Assembly: GCA_963774765.1 (NCBI GenBank)
Contig: CAVZGP010000030.1
Coordinates: forward strand, 332,262 to 396,261
Source: Sva-07 sp963774765
Lineage (GTDB): Bacteria; Actinomycetota; Acidimicrobiia; Acidimicrobiales; Ilumatobacteraceae
Direction of reading: 5' to 3'
Length of the DNA: 64,000 nt
In this document: positions 34,561 to 44,518 of the stretch, one piece after another
Layout: each line of letters opens with the position of its first letter
Position numbering within the stretch: the stretch's first letter is position 1
The notes under the pieces: generated by a model
What the model was told of the DNA's origin: nothing
Seen by the model: the letters and a program-made list of their open reading frames with translations, nothing else
Database searches by the model: none
Program-made: the position numbers and the translations under genes

Positions 34561-35535
34561 TCAGGTGGCGTCGATGGCTCGGAGCACGTCGTCGACGCTG
34601 CGCGAGGCCGGCGGCTCGCCGGTGCGGGCCATGTCGGCGGCGAGGATCTGGAGGGTACTGTTGGCCGGGGTCGGGACGCCGTGGAGTCGGCCGAGCAGCA
34701 CGATCTCGCCGGTGAGATGGTCGGTCTCGATCGTGCCGGTCCCGCGCTGCAGGCTCTGCCAGGTCGATCCACCGGCTCGGCGCGGTTCGTCCCCGACCGG
34801 CTGGATCTTCAACGCGTCGCCGCGCCGGGCCAGGTCGTCCTCGGCGCTGACCACCGTGATCCCCGCCGCCGCGAGCACCGATTCGCCTTCGGCCTGGACC
34901 ATCTCGTAGAGGCGTCCGCCGAAACCCGAGCGTCCACACACCGCCTCGATCGCGTTGGCGAGGTTCATCAGCAGCTTGCGGTACTTCCAGCTCATGATGT
35001 CGTCGCGCGGGATCGAGCCGAACGTGGCCGCTTCGAGTGTGGCGGCGAGCTGCACGCTGACGTCGTCGATGCCGTGCGGGTAGCGGCCGACGTCGAGGAG
35101 CCCGGAGTTCGGTGCGGTCCAGACGCGCACGACGCCGGGAGCGTGATGGTCGGCGGGGAGCATCACGCAGATGCCGTAGACGTTGGGAAACAGGCGTAGC
35201 GCCTGGCGTTCGTTCTCGACGCCGTTCTGCATGCACACGATCGGCTGGTCGGTGACGCCGGCCGCCCAGAGGCCGTCGAGCACGCCGGCGGTGTCCTGTC
35301 CTTTGACGCCGAGCATGATCACGTCGTCGTCGGTGAAGTCGATCTCGCCGACCGTGGTGGCCACGGGCAGTTCGACGATCTGCGTGCCGCTGGGCGACTC
35401 GTAGCGCAGCCCCGACTCGCGCATCACCCGGCCGTGTTCGCCGCGGGCGACCGCGACGACCGGCGTGCCCGCCAGCGCGAGGTTGGCGGCGACGACCCCG
35501 CCCACTGCTCCGGCACCGACGACGATGATCCGCAT
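34561..35535 (-). CDS. ketopantoate-reductase-family (ApbA/PanE-like) oxidoreductase
   Basis: A 324-residue NADP-dependent enzyme of the 2-dehydropantoate 2-reductase family. The Rossmann motif is IIVVGAGAVGGVVAANLALAG at the very start, the substrate-binding VCMQNGVENER and the catalytic-lysine helix SWKYRKLLMNLANAIEAV follow, and the C-terminal helical domain carries PTPANSTLQILA. No pan genes are nearby, so the substrate may not be ketopantoate. It converges on ackA across the hairpin repeat and is 89 bp upstream of the divergent cupin gene. Confidence 0.85.
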   Translation of the reverse strand: MRIIVVGAGAVGGVVAANLALAGTPVVAVARGEHGRVMRESGLRYESPSGTQIVELPVATTVGEIDFTDDDVIMLGVKGQDTAGVLDGLWAAGVTDQPIVCMQNGVENERQALRLFPNVYGICVMLPADHHAPGVVRVWTAPNSGLLDVGRYPHGIDDVSVQLAATLEAATFGSIPRDDIMSWKYRKLLMNLANAIEAVCGRSGFGGRLYEMVQAEGESVLAAAGITVVSAEDDLARRGDALKIQPVGDEPRRAGGSTWQSLQRGTGTIETDHLTGEIVLLGRLHGVPTPANSTLQILAADMARTGEPPASRSVDDVLRAIDAT

Positions 35536-35624
35536 GAGGCGAGGTTATGGGATCTGCGGCGGCGTGCCGGCCGCCGCCGACAAGGGGGTGTCGGAGTTCG
35601 GCCCGTCTGTGCGATGGTGAGGGT

Positions 35625-36029
35625 ATGAGCGATCCTGTCGACCTGTCGATTCATCCCATCCATCTCGGCCTCGGTGCGGTCGCCGCGGTCGAGCCGGAAT
35701 TCACCGGCGGCATGGAGTGGTACGCCGGCTACGGCCTACGCCACGACGAGGCCGATGGCGCCGAGGGTCGCCTCGTCTCGATGCACACGTTCATCGAGTC
35801 GTGGGACGTGTGGGAGATGCACCCGGTCGGCCACGAGGTCGTGCTCTGCACAGCTGGGGTGATGACGTTGCACCAGGAACACGCCGACGGCACGACGGAC
35901 ACGGTCACCGTGCGGGCCGGGGAGTACGGCATCAACCCGCCGGGCACGTGGCACACCGCCGACGTCGATGGCGAGGCCACCGCCGTCTTCATCACCGCCG
36001 GGATGGGCACCGAGCACCGCCCGCGCTGA
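35625..36029 (+). CDS. cupin-domain protein
   Basis: A 134-residue single-domain cupin. The first motif appears as EMHPVGHEVVLCTAGVMTLH and the second as GEYGINPPGTWHTADVDGEATAVFI, with His residues suitable for a metal. Small cupins include isomerases, dioxygenases and sensors; no function can be assigned. It is followed after 15 bp by a VOC-family gene, probably the same transcript. Confidence 0.8.
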   Translation: MSDPVDLSIHPIHLGLGAVAAVEPEFTGGMEWYAGYGLRHDEADGAEGRLVSMHTFIESWDVWEMHPVGHEVVLCTAGVMTLHQEHADGTTDTVTVRAGEYGINPPGTWHTADVDGEATAVFITAGMGTEHRPR

Positions 36030-36044
36030 CGCGAGACTCGCATC

Positions 36045-36440
36045 ATGACCATGCCCTCGATCCGTTGGACGACGGTGACCATCGACTGCGCTGACGCCGA
36101 CGCGCTCGGCGCGTTCTATTCGCAGGTGTTCGGATGGGAGATCGTTGCCAGCGACGGCGCCGGCTGGCTGCAGCTGCGCAACCCCGACGGTTGCATCGGG
36201 CTGAACATCCAGGCCGAGGACGCGTACGAGCCACCGGTGTGGCCGGAGGTGCCCGGTCGCCAGGCGAAGATGATGCACCTCGAGGTACTCGTCGACGATC
36301 TCGGGTCGGCCGTTCGCGTCGTGCTCGCGGCCGGCGGATCCGAGGCGGAGCTTCAACCCTCCGATCGCGACCGCAGCCGACTGCGCGTCATGCTCGACCC
36401 GGCCGGCCATCCGTTCTGCCTCTTCGTCGACGGCGAGTAG
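36045..36440 (+). CDS. VOC-family (glyoxalase/bleomycin-resistance fold) protein
   Basis: A 131-residue protein with two beta-alpha-beta-beta-beta units: IRWTTVTIDCADADALGAFYSQVFGWEIV and MMHLEVLVDDLGSAVRVVLAAGGSEAE, ending in VMLDPAGHPFCLFVDGE. The pattern matches small glyoxalase-like proteins of actinobacteria. Only two of the usual four metal ligands (H in MHLEV, E in DGE) are obvious, so enzymatic activity is uncertain. It is co-directional with the cupin gene. Confidence 0.83.
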   Translation: MTMPSIRWTTVTIDCADADALGAFYSQVFGWEIVASDGAGWLQLRNPDGCIGLNIQAEDAYEPPVWPEVPGRQAKMMHLEVLVDDLGSAVRVVLAAGGSEAELQPSDRDRSRLRVMLDPAGHPFCLFVDGE

Positions 36441-36470
36441 CGCCCCGGACGCGTACGATCGCCGACCCCC

Positions 36471-36521
36471 GGTTTGTGTGAGCGACGATCGCCAACCAGT
36501 GCGTTGTCGCTCACACGAACC
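36471..36521 (+). terminator. long-stem hairpin after the VOC gene
   Basis: The 16-nt arms GGTTTGTGTGAGCGAC and GTCGCTCACACGAACC pair throughout, with one G-T wobble. It begins 30 bp after the VOC stop and precedes the thioesterase promoter region. Confidence 0.65.
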
Positions 36522-36649
36522 TGGGACAACCGGGACCCCACACGCTCAGCTCGATCGTGTTGCCCTCGACGTCTCGTCGCTACCCTCGTGCGATCGGCGT
36601 GCACGGCACCCGATCTCCACCCCCCCCCCACACCCCTCCAAGGATTCCG

Positions 36650-37498
36650 ATGACCACCACGTTCGAAGCGGCAACCACGGTCGTCCCGCGCGGCCACGAC
36701 TCGTCCGGCCGCGGGCGGTACGACGTCGAGCTCCTGAAGCAGTACGCGATCATGGGCACGAAGCCGAACGGCGGCTACATGCTTGCCTGCCTCGGTCGTG
36801 CCGCGCTCGCCGCCGCCCGTGAGGCCGGTTCGACGCACGAGCACGTCATCGCCGCGTCGGCACAGTTCGTCGCGTCACCCGACATCGGCCCGGCGCAGAT
36901 CGTCACCGAGATCGACCGGGTCGGCAAGTCCGCCAGCCAGGTCAACGCCACGCTCGGCGTCGAGGGCGCGGTCGGCGTGCGTGCCCAGTTCACACTTGGC
37001 ACGCTGCACGACGAGTCCGCCCCGTTCTGGGGCGAGATCGCTCCCTGCCCATTTCCAGCACTCGAGGATCTCGCGCCGTCGGCGATGGCCGGCGAGCGCG
37101 GCAACTCGCTGCAGTTCGACCCCGAAGCCGGGTTTCGGATGACGGCCGATGGGCCGATCGTCGTCGGCGGCGGCGAGTTCCGGGCGTACCTGCGTGACGA
37201 AGTCGACGACGTGTTCGACACCGTTGGCCTGCTCTACGCTTCCGACGTGATGCCGCCGGCGACGTTCGGCGTGGTGCAGACGGGCTGGGTGCCGACGCTG
37301 GCCATCACGGTCTACAACCGTGCCGTGCCGGCGCCGGGGCCGTTGCGGATCCGGTTCCGTGTACAGGTGATCCACGATGGGTACGCCGACGAGATCTGCG
37401 AAGTGTGGGACAGCGAGGATCGCCTCGTCACGCAGTCGACGCAGATGACCGCACTGCGCATCCCGCCCGATGCGGAACTGCTCCCCGACGCGCAGTAG
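36650..37498 (+). CDS. thioesterase-family protein (double hot-dog, TesB-like)
   Basis: A 282-residue protein with two hot-dog domains: MGTKPNGGYMLACLGRAALAAARE and the ASPDIGPAQIVTEIDRVGKSASQVNATL strand set in the first, GVVQTGWVPTLAITVYNRAVPAPGPLRIRFRVQVI in the second, followed by DEICEVWDSEDRLVTQSTQ. This is the layout of acyl-CoA thioesterases acting on medium or unusual acyl-CoAs. I chose the ATG at 36650; the frame is open 31 codons upstream through a run of ten C residues that is unlikely to be coding. Confidence 0.85.
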   Translation: MTTTFEAATTVVPRGHDSSGRGRYDVELLKQYAIMGTKPNGGYMLACLGRAALAAAREAGSTHEHVIAASAQFVASPDIGPAQIVTEIDRVGKSASQVNATLGVEGAVGVRAQFTLGTLHDESAPFWGEIAPCPFPALEDLAPSAMAGERGNSLQFDPEAGFRMTADGPIVVGGGEFRAYLRDEVDDVFDTVGLLYASDVMPPATFGVVQTGWVPTLAITVYNRAVPAPGPLRIRFRVQVIHDGYADEICEVWDSEDRLVTQSTQMTALRIPPDAELLPDAQ

Positions 37499-37617
37499 GC
37501 GGTAGCAGGCTTCGACCGGTGAGGGTCATCGACAATCGGTGGCACGGGGTCGTCGTCGGGTTCGAGCAGGCCCTTGTCGACCGTTGTACTGATGCGTGCC
37601 CGAGCCACCCTGGTCTG

Positions 37618-38013
37618 TCAGCGTTCGATCGTCATGGTCTTCGTTCCGCCACCCCAACCGTTGACAAGGTCGCGACCCTCGACGGTCACCGATGTCACCT
37701 CGGGCGGGATCACGACATCGCTGAGCGACCGGGTGAACGGCTGCTCTGTGGCGTGGTCGTGGGTCAGTTCGCGTACACCGAGTTCGGTGCCGTCGGGGGC
37801 AACGATTCGCCATGCGCTGGCGTAGCGCTCCGGCGTGTCGTACGGCGACGAGACGGTGACGTCGAACCGGAACGTGTCGCCCTCTGGCGTGACGGCGACG
37901 TCGACGATGTCGGGAAACTGTTGCCCGGGTGCTGATGCAGCATCGTCGTCGCCGCAGGCTGCAAGGGCCGTTGCGCCGAGGAGGATGAACGCGATGGCGA
38001 AGCGGGCGAGCAC
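37618..38013 (-). CDS. small lipoprotein
   Basis: A 131-residue exported lipoprotein: VLARFAIAFILLGATALAAC is a signal peptide with lipobox LAAC, then an acidic linker GDDDAASAPG. The mature part, IVDVAVTPEGDTFRFDVTVSSPYDTPERYASAWRIV to the end, looks like an Ig-like beta-sandwich. No enzymatic motif is seen. I chose the GTG at 38011-38013, which puts the basic residue and hydrophobic core in the right place; a longer in-frame extension has no signal character. Confidence 0.75.
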   Translation of the reverse strand: MLARFAIAFILLGATALAACGDDDAASAPGQQFPDIVDVAVTPEGDTFRFDVTVSSPYDTPERYASAWRIVAPDGTELGVRELTHDHATEQPFTRSLSDVVIPPEVTSVTVEGRDLVNGWGGGTKTMTIER

Positions 38014-38041
38014 GAGGACAGTCTCGCCGGTCACCGAGCAT

Positions 38042-38278
38042 CGCCAACTGCAGTTCGACGTGCGACCTGACCGCGACGGCCTCGTCGGTGGCGTGCACAT
38101 GAAGGACGGTGACGACCGATGGTCCAGCGTGATCTCGACCACCTCTGGCTCTGCCGATGGGCTCTCGTTCGATGGGTCCACGGTGACCTACACGGGGACC
38201 TTCGAGCACACGTCCGACAGCGATCCGGACCTGAGTGAGCACCTCGAGGGAACCGCCGTCGTCACCTGCTCGACGTGA
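38042..38278 (+). pseudogene. C-terminal fragment of a lipoprotein-like protein
   Basis: The frame reads LQFDVRPDRDGLVGGVHMKD, then VISTTSGSADGLSFDGSTVTYTG and finishes HLEGTAVVTC. That pattern resembles the C-terminal half of small actinobacterial lipoproteins of the LpqH/antigen type. The upstream in-frame sequence runs antisense through the neighbouring lipoprotein gene and lacks a signal peptide or a plausible start. It is either a truncated gene or a gene whose 5' end is hidden by another indel; an ATG at 38099 could at most make a 59-residue protein. Confidence 0.35.
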
Positions 38279-38371
38279 CCCCGGCGGCCATGGCGCAGCG
38301 GGCTCGGTCCCTGGTGACCGTTTGTCCAGATGTCTTGTTCTTCGAGATCGACTGGTGGGAAGGTGTCGGCG

Positions 38372-39317
38372 ATGCCAGTGCTGGATCGGACGGGTGCGAT
38401 CGATGTGCGAGGGCACGATCGGCGCCGAGCCGCGTTCGCCGGGCTGATCACCGCGGTGTTGCTGGCCGGCTGCACGTCGGCGGGCTCGGACGGCACCGCG
38501 GGCGGGGCAGGAACCTCGGTTGATCCCGGTGCAGCGACCGCCCCATCGCCGGACGACGCTGCGGAATCGGCCAGCTGGCGCAGCGCCGAGGTCGTCGACG
38601 GCGACACCTTGTACGTGTCGGGTCCGGAGGGGCAGCTGGAGGTGCGGATCGTCGGGATCAACACGCCCGAGTCGGGCGAGTGCTTCAGCGAGGAGGCGAC
38701 CGATGCGCTCACCGAGCTGGTGGCAGGGATCGACCTGGTGCTCGTCACCGATCGGTCCGACGTCGATCAGTACGGCCGCGCGTTGCGCTACGTCGAGACC
38801 ACCGATGGCGTCGACGTCGGCGCCGAGCTGGTCAACGGCGGCTTTGCGATCGCCCGGCGCTACCCGCCCGACGACGCTCGCGCTGATCGTTACGCCGACC
38901 TGCAACGCGACGCGCAAGCGGCCGGCCGTGGCCTGTGGGCGTCGGACGCGTGCGGCGCGAGCGATCTCGATGGCGCTGGAGATCGTCATCGACGTCAACG
39001 CGGATGCACCTGGTGACGACAGCGTGAACCTGAACGGCGAGTGGGTGAGGTTCACGAACGCTGGCAGCGAGGCGATCGATCTCGAGGGCTGGGAGGTCGC
39101 CGACGAATCGGCGTCGCATCGCTACACCTTCGACGACCTGGGCCTGCAGCCCGGCGCAGCGGTCACCCTGTTCAGCGGCTGTGGCTCCGACGACGACGTG
39201 GTCCGCTACTGGTGCGTCTCGGGAAGTGCGGTGTGGAACAACAGCGGCGACACCGTGTTCCTCCGCGATCGCAACGGCAACATCGTCGCCTCGCACTCGT
39301 ACGGCGACTCTGGCTGA
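38372..39317 (+). CDS. lipoprotein with thermonuclease (SNase) and lamin-tail (LTD) domains, one-base frameshift
   Basis: The N-terminus has a lipoprotein signal (AAFAGLITAVLLAGC) and an Ala/Gly/Pro-rich linker. Residues about 65-200 are a staphylococcal-nuclease fold: VVDGDTLYVSG, VRIVGINTPESGECFSEEAT, DVDQYGRALRYVE and YADLQRDAQAAGRGLW. After CGASDL, near 38961-38970, the frame shifts by +1 and continues as an LTD domain (LEIVIDVNADAPGDDSVNLN, WVRFTNAGSEAIDLEGWEVADES, FLRDRNGNIVASHSYG), which suggests removal of one base restores a 314-residue fusion. Both domains occur together in secreted nucleases. It should degrade extracellular nucleic acid at the cell surface. Confidence 0.82.
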
Positions 39318-39333
39318 GCGCCGGCGCGAGCGC

Positions 39334-39382
39334 GTTCATTCCGGAATCCGTCCCGGATTCCGGGACGGATCCCGGAATGAAC
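39334..39382. terminator. long-stem bidirectional terminator
   Basis: Arms GTTCATTCCGG and CCGGAATGAAC pair at the base, then ATCCGTCCCGG and CCGGGACGGAT nearly continuously, closing on an AATC-type loop. It lies between the convergent nuclease and secreted-protein genes. Confidence 0.7.
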
Positions 39383-39401
39383 CGACGTGGGGTGTGGCCG
39401 G

Positions 39402-40334
39402 TCAGTTGGAGACGCCGACGGTTTGGATCTCGTCGACGTCGTAGTCGATGGTGGCGCTGCGAGCGATCGGAGCGAGCGTGCCGGTCTGGCCGTTGCTGGT
39501 GCGGTAGGTGACGGCGTAGTTGGTGGTGATGGTCAACTGGTAGGGGTCGTCGTCGGGTGACGATGCCCGATACGTGTAGCCGCACGGTCCCTGTTCGGGT
39601 TCTTCCCAGGCCCAGTCGGGGATCGGGGTGCCGAGCCCGTCGCAGTCGACGGTGTCGCCGTTGCCGAGATCGACGCTGATGCCCGCGACGTTGGCGTCGA
39701 CTTGGGCCCACACGTTGGCGAGCGACGCGCGGGCGGTGGTGGTGCCGGGGTCGTTGACGGCGAGCCACATGCCCAAGTTGACGATGCCGCCGGCGTTGGC
39801 GTCGGGGTTGATCGCCGGGTCGGGTGCGCTGAGTTGTGTACGGGCGTTGGCCAGTGCGTTGGGGACGAGATCGATCGGGTCGATGGCGGCAGGCGCCCAA
39901 TAGAACGGGTCCTGCGCACCGCCGCCGGCACACTCGCGGACCCAGCCGGTCTCGGCGCGACCGTTGTTGTCACGGTTGACCTGCGCAGCCGGATCAGGGA
40001 TGCCGACGGACGCGTCCGCGGACACGACATTGGGGTACTCGCCGTAGGTCGCCGCACGATGCGTGCAACGCGGTCGAGTGGGACTGGAGAAGCTGACGGG
40101 ACCATTCGATCCTCCATGTTCAGGCGTGAAGACCTCAGCCCCGATCGAATCGTCGGTGGTCTCGGTCCTGAAGCCGTCGCCGGTGGTCGTTCCACCCAAT
40201 TCTGGGTCGGCTGGCCGCGTGTTTGGCGCTCGAGGGTCGGGCGGTGGTGGTTCGGGTTCTGGTGTGGCGGCGCTCGTTGTGAACGACGACGACACCAGAA
40301 TGGCGGACACGATCGTCGCGAGCAGAGCCCTCAC
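39402..40334 (-). CDS. secreted protein of unknown function
   Basis: A 310-residue exported protein with an N-terminal signal sequence (VRALLATIVSAILVSSSFTTSA), a proline-rich linker (PEPEPPPPDPRAPNTRP) and a large mature domain rich in Asn, Thr and aromatic residues (GYTYRASSPDDDPYQLTITTNYAVTY near the end). I do not recognise the fold. The GTG start overlaps the stop of the upstream lipoprotein gene (GTGA), so the two exported proteins are made together and may act as a pair. Confidence 0.75.
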   Translation of the reverse strand: MRALLATIVSAILVSSSFTTSAATPEPEPPPPDPRAPNTRPADPELGGTTTGDGFRTETTDDSIGAEVFTPEHGGSNGPVSFSSPTRPRCTHRAATYGEYPNVVSADASVGIPDPAAQVNRDNNGRAETGWVRECAGGGAQDPFYWAPAAIDPIDLVPNALANARTQLSAPDPAINPDANAGGIVNLGMWLAVNDPGTTTARASLANVWAQVDANVAGISVDLGNGDTVDCDGLGTPIPDWAWEEPEQGPCGYTYRASSPDDDPYQLTITTNYAVTYRTSNGQTGTLAPIARSATIDYDVDEIQTVGVSN

Positions 40335-40984
40335 GGCACGCAGTCCTCGGGAGCGGAAAGGTTGGCCAAGGTTTCGCCTGAACGCACCCTCCATAGACCG
40401 TCGATGTACTCCAGACGAATCAGGGCTCTGTCCACTGTCATTTCATCGTTGACCAGAGCATCGGAACCGTCGGGTGCGGCCCCAGGCTCGACGAAAACGT
40501 CGCTGTTGATCTCGCAGGAGACCAGTTCGGCGATGTCTGGGCGATCTGGGAAGAAACTTGAGTCCTGCAAAATGATCGCTCGCGATGGTTCCTGCTCGTT
40601 GCCGGGGCGAGCGACCCATCCCTCCCGGACGAAACCATCGAGTTGGCTGATCGTGAACTCGAGGCTTGGGCCGGTGTAGAGGCGTTCGATTTCGGCGCGG
40701 AGGTCGGGGTTGGAGGGGTCGCGGGCGGCGGCGATGTAGGCGTCGAAGGCGTCGAGGTACGCCTCTTCGGCGGCCGCCAGCTGGGCGTCGGTGTCGATCG
40801 TGGTGGTCGGTGGCTCCGTCGTTGGGGTCGGAGGCTCGGTGGTGGTCGTAGCGATGGTCGTCGCCGTCGTCGAAGCGGCGGTGGTCGAGGCGTCACCGTC
40901 ACTGCCGGAGCCGGAGCCGGAGCCGGAGCACGACGCGAGCAGCAAGCACGACGCGACAACGATGCTGATGGCCGGGCGGCGCAT
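40331..40984 (-). CDS. lipoprotein with serine/threonine-rich linker
   Basis: A 217-residue lipoprotein: signal peptide MRRPAISIVVASCLLLASC with lipobox LASC, then a GS-repeat and a long Thr/Pro-rich low-complexity stretch, then an acidic helical segment (AQLAAAEEAYLDAFDAYIAAARDP) and a C-terminal domain with two Cys (SCEIN, EDCVP). The low-complexity linker is typical for surface proteins that reach across the envelope. I chose the ATG at 40982-40984, which gives the signal peptide; upstream in-frame codons do not. It is the first gene of a two-gene operon with the secreted protein. Confidence 0.82.
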   Translation of the reverse strand: MRRPAISIVVASCLLLASCSGSGSGSGSDGDASTTAASTTATTIATTTTEPPTPTTEPPTTTIDTDAQLAAAEEAYLDAFDAYIAAARDPSNPDLRAEIERLYTGPSLEFTISQLDGFVREGWVARPGNEQEPSRAIILQDSSFFPDRPDIAELVSCEINSDVFVEPGAAPDGSDALVNDEMTVDRALIRLEYIDGLWRVRSGETLANLSAPEDCVP

Positions 40985-41132
40985 CACGGCATCGTAGACG
41001 CCTGCCTGTCGGTGGATTCTTCCGGGGCGTCGCACAACCGACAGTGGGTGTTTTCGCAACGCAAAGGGAACGATCGGCAACCGATCCGGCACGCCACGCC
41101 CGGATTGTCAGGTCACCGGTCACAATGGCGTG

Positions 41133-44100
41133 ATGGCGGAACGGCTCCTCACCCCTTCGAAGATCACGGCGTGGCTCGACTGCGCCCACTTCCTGACGTT
41201 GCAGCACGAGGTCGAGGCCGGCACCCGCCCGAAGCCGTCGAGCCCGTTCGGGGAGATGGCCCAGATGCTGCTCGCCAAGGGCCTCGAACACGAGCGGGCG
41301 GTCCTCGATCGATACCGCGCCGACAAGCTCACCGTGTACGAGGTGCCACCCCGCGACCCGACCGAGTCGTTCCAACAATGGACCGATCGGGTGGCGAATG
41401 CACTCGCACGCGAGAACGACATCGTGTTCCAGATGCCGTTCGTGCACGAGGGCATCCGGGGCATCGCCGACTTCCTGCGCCGTGTCGATGATCCCGTCAC
41501 CGGCACCTTCACGTTCGAGCCGATCGACGCCAAGCTCGCCCGCAAGGAGGCCAAGCCCGGCCACGTGCTGCAGCTGTGCTTCTACGCCGAAGCGATCGAG
41601 GCCGCCACCGGCGTGCTGCCCGAACACCTGCACATCGAGCTCGGCTCGGGCCGGTGCGAGACCCTCCGGGTCGCCGACGTGCTCGCCTACTGGCGTCGCC
41701 TGCGCGGCCAGCTCGCCAGGCTCCTCGCCGATGACGCGCCGACGGACACTCGCCCCAAGCCGTGCGACCACTGCCAGTTCTGCGCCTTCGAGACGGTGTG
41801 CGACGCCACGTGGCGCGAGGCCGATTCGCTCGTCCACGTCGCAGGCGTCCGCAACGCCGACCGGCTGCTGCTCCAGCAGGACGGCATCACCACGATCGCC
41901 GCGCTCGCGCAGCTCGACCGTGACGTCGCCGGCCTCGACCCGGCGCGCCGCGACACGTTCGTGCGCCAGGCCCGCCTCCAGGTGCAGGCCCGCAACGCGC
42001 CGAACGACGAGCCGCCGTTCGAGCTGCTCGCCGCACCGTCGCACGCCGATCACGACGCGCTCGACGGCGACCTCGATGCTCCCGACCCGATCGGGTTCGC
42101 CGCGCTCCCGCCGCCCGACTCCGGTGACGTGTTCCTCGACTTCGAGGGCCACCCGTTCTGGCATGCCGACGCCGAGCTGTTCTTCCTGTTCGGCCTCATC
42201 GAGCGCACGCCCGCGGACGCGTGGGAGTTCCGTGCGTTCTGGGCTCACGACAAGGCCGAGGAGGCAACGGCGACCAACGATCTCATCGATCACCTCGCCG
42301 CTCGCCGGGTCGCAGTTCCCGAACATGCACGTGTACCACTACAACCACACCGAACGATCGTCGCTGGAACGGCTCGTGACCGAGCACGGCGTCGCCGAGC
42401 TCGCGCTCGAGCAGCTGATCACCACGGGGCTAGTTCGTCGATCTGTTGCCGATCGTGAAGGGGGCGATGCAGGTCGGTGTCGAGGGCTACGGCCTCAAGC
42501 ACATCGAGCGACTCACCGACTACGAACGCGGCCACGAGATCGACAAGGGATCGCGGCGCCGTCGTCGAGTACGAGCGGTGGATGGCGTCGCGCGACCAGG
42601 CCGGTCTCGACCGGATCGCCGCCTACAACGAGGACGACGTGCGCGCCACCCGGGCGCTGCGCGACTGGCTGGTCACGCAACGTCCCGACCGACATCGCCT
42701 GGCGGGATGCGGTGCTCGGCCGCGACGAGCCCGACGCCGAACTCGACGCCCGCATCGAAGCGCTGCACGCGTACGGACCTGGCACCGACCAGCACCTGAT
42801 GGGCGACCTGCTCGGCTACTGGCGTCGTGAGCGCCAGGTGGTCAACGCCGACGCCTATCGGCTGTCGATCGCCGACGCAGGCCGACCAGTTCGAGTCGCT
42901 GTCGGCGATCACCCGGTTGCGCTTCGAAGGCGATCGAGCAGCAGGTCCTCCAGAAGACGGCAAGCCGCTGAAGTGGCCGTGGGCGCGCTTCACGTTCCCG
43001 CTGCAGCCGATCGACGTCGACATCGAGAAGGGCTCGAAGCTGATCGTGGCGGTGAACGAACAGGAGTGGGAGTTCTTCACGGTCGCCGAGATCGACGCCG
43101 ACAGCCGGTACGCTGGCGGTCATCTGGGACGGCAAGGCCGAGGAGAAGGGCGTGTACCCGACGTCGCTCGTCCACTACGAGTGGTTCCGCGAGGGCGCGA
43201 AACTCGCCGCGCTCGAGCATCTGGCCGACGAGATGCTGGCCGGCAGTGCCGATCGGGTCGGCCACGCACTGCTGCGCCGCGACCTGCCCGCGTTCCAGCC
43301 GGGCCGCGGCCCGGATGATGGCGTGTTCGTCGGCGACGTCGATGCCATCTGTGGGTGGGCGACCGGGCTCGCCCGGAGCTACGTGCCGATCCAGGGGCCG
43401 CCGGGCACGGGCAAGACGTACACCGGTGCGCACATGATCCGCACGCTCGTGAATGCCGGCCTGCGGGTGGGTGTCACGGCGATGAGCCATGCGGCGATCG
43501 ACAACCTGATGCAGGCAGTGGTCGACCGGTTCGCCGACGCGGGCGACGCCGACAACCTGCGGGCGGTGCGCAAGGCGAAATCCGGTCCGGTCGACGGCGT
43601 GGACTACGTCGACGACAACAAGAAGGTGGCCGAGGGCGACTTCAACGTGATCGCCGGCACGACGTGGCTGTTCGCGAGCGAGGTGATGTGTGGGAGACCG
43701 GTCGACGTGCTGGTGGTCGACGAGGCGGGTCAGCTCGGCCTGGCCGACACGTTGGCGGCGACGATCTCGGCGAGGAACGTGATCCTGCTCGGCGATCCGC
43801 AGCAGTTGCCGCAGGTGTGCCAGGCGAGCCATCCCGTGCGGCGCGGGTGCGAGTGCGCTCGAGCATCTCGTTGGGTGCCGAGCTGACGGTCCCGCCGGAT
43901 CGTGGCGTGTTGTTGGAGACGACGTGGCGGATGCATCCCGACGTGTGCGAGTTCATCTCCGAGGTGATGTACGGCGGCAGGCTGCGCAGCCACTCGTCTT
44001 GCGTCGGCCAGCAGGCGGCGGGCCAGACCGGCCTGCGCTGGCTGCGCGCCGACCACACGGGTCGCTCCACCGAGTCAGTGGAGGAAGCAGCGATCGTCGT

Positions 44101-44515
44101 GGCGAAGATCGAGGAACTGCTCGGGCAGCCGTGGACCGATCAGCACGGCGTGACCCGTCCGCTCACCGTCGCCGACTTCATGGTGGTCGCCCCGTACAAC
44201 GACCAACGCCGATGCATCGGCGAGGCGTTGCGGGCGAACCGGGCGACGAGGGGTGTCGAGGTCGGCACGGTCGACAAGTTCCAGGGTCAGGAGGCCGCCG
44301 TGGTGCTGTTCTCGATGACCACGTCGTCGTCGGAGTTCATGCCCCGCACCGCCGACTTCCTGTTCTCGAAGAACCGGCTCAACGTGGCGATCAGCCGGGC
44401 GCGATGTCTCGCGTACCTGGTGTGCACCGACGAACTGCTCGACACCCGTGCCCGCGGCATCGACGAGATGGAGTTGATCTCGGCGCTGTGCTCGTTCGTC
44501 GAACGGACCGGCTGA
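41133..44515 (+). CDS. TM0106-type RecB-like nuclease/helicase fusion, multiply frameshifted
   Basis: Pieces in all three frames join into one protein of about 1125 residues. The N-terminus is a RecB-like PD-(D/E)XK module with a cysteine cluster (CDHCQFCAFETVC), then an RNase H-like segment (VFLDFEGHPFWHAD, LDRIAAYNEDDVRATRALRDWL), then a superfamily 1 helicase: Walker A GPPGTGKT, Walker B VLVVDEAGQLGLADTL, LGDPQQLPQV and the C-terminal VGTVDKFQGQEAAVV and NRLNVAISRAR. Frame changes occur near 42305, 42432, 42555, 42683, 42882, 43112, 43847 and 43876; each is an extra base. These proteins are thought to act in DNA repair or defence. The density of shifts suggests a poorly corrected stretch of assembly. 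Confidence 0.8.
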
Positions 44516-44518
44516 TGT

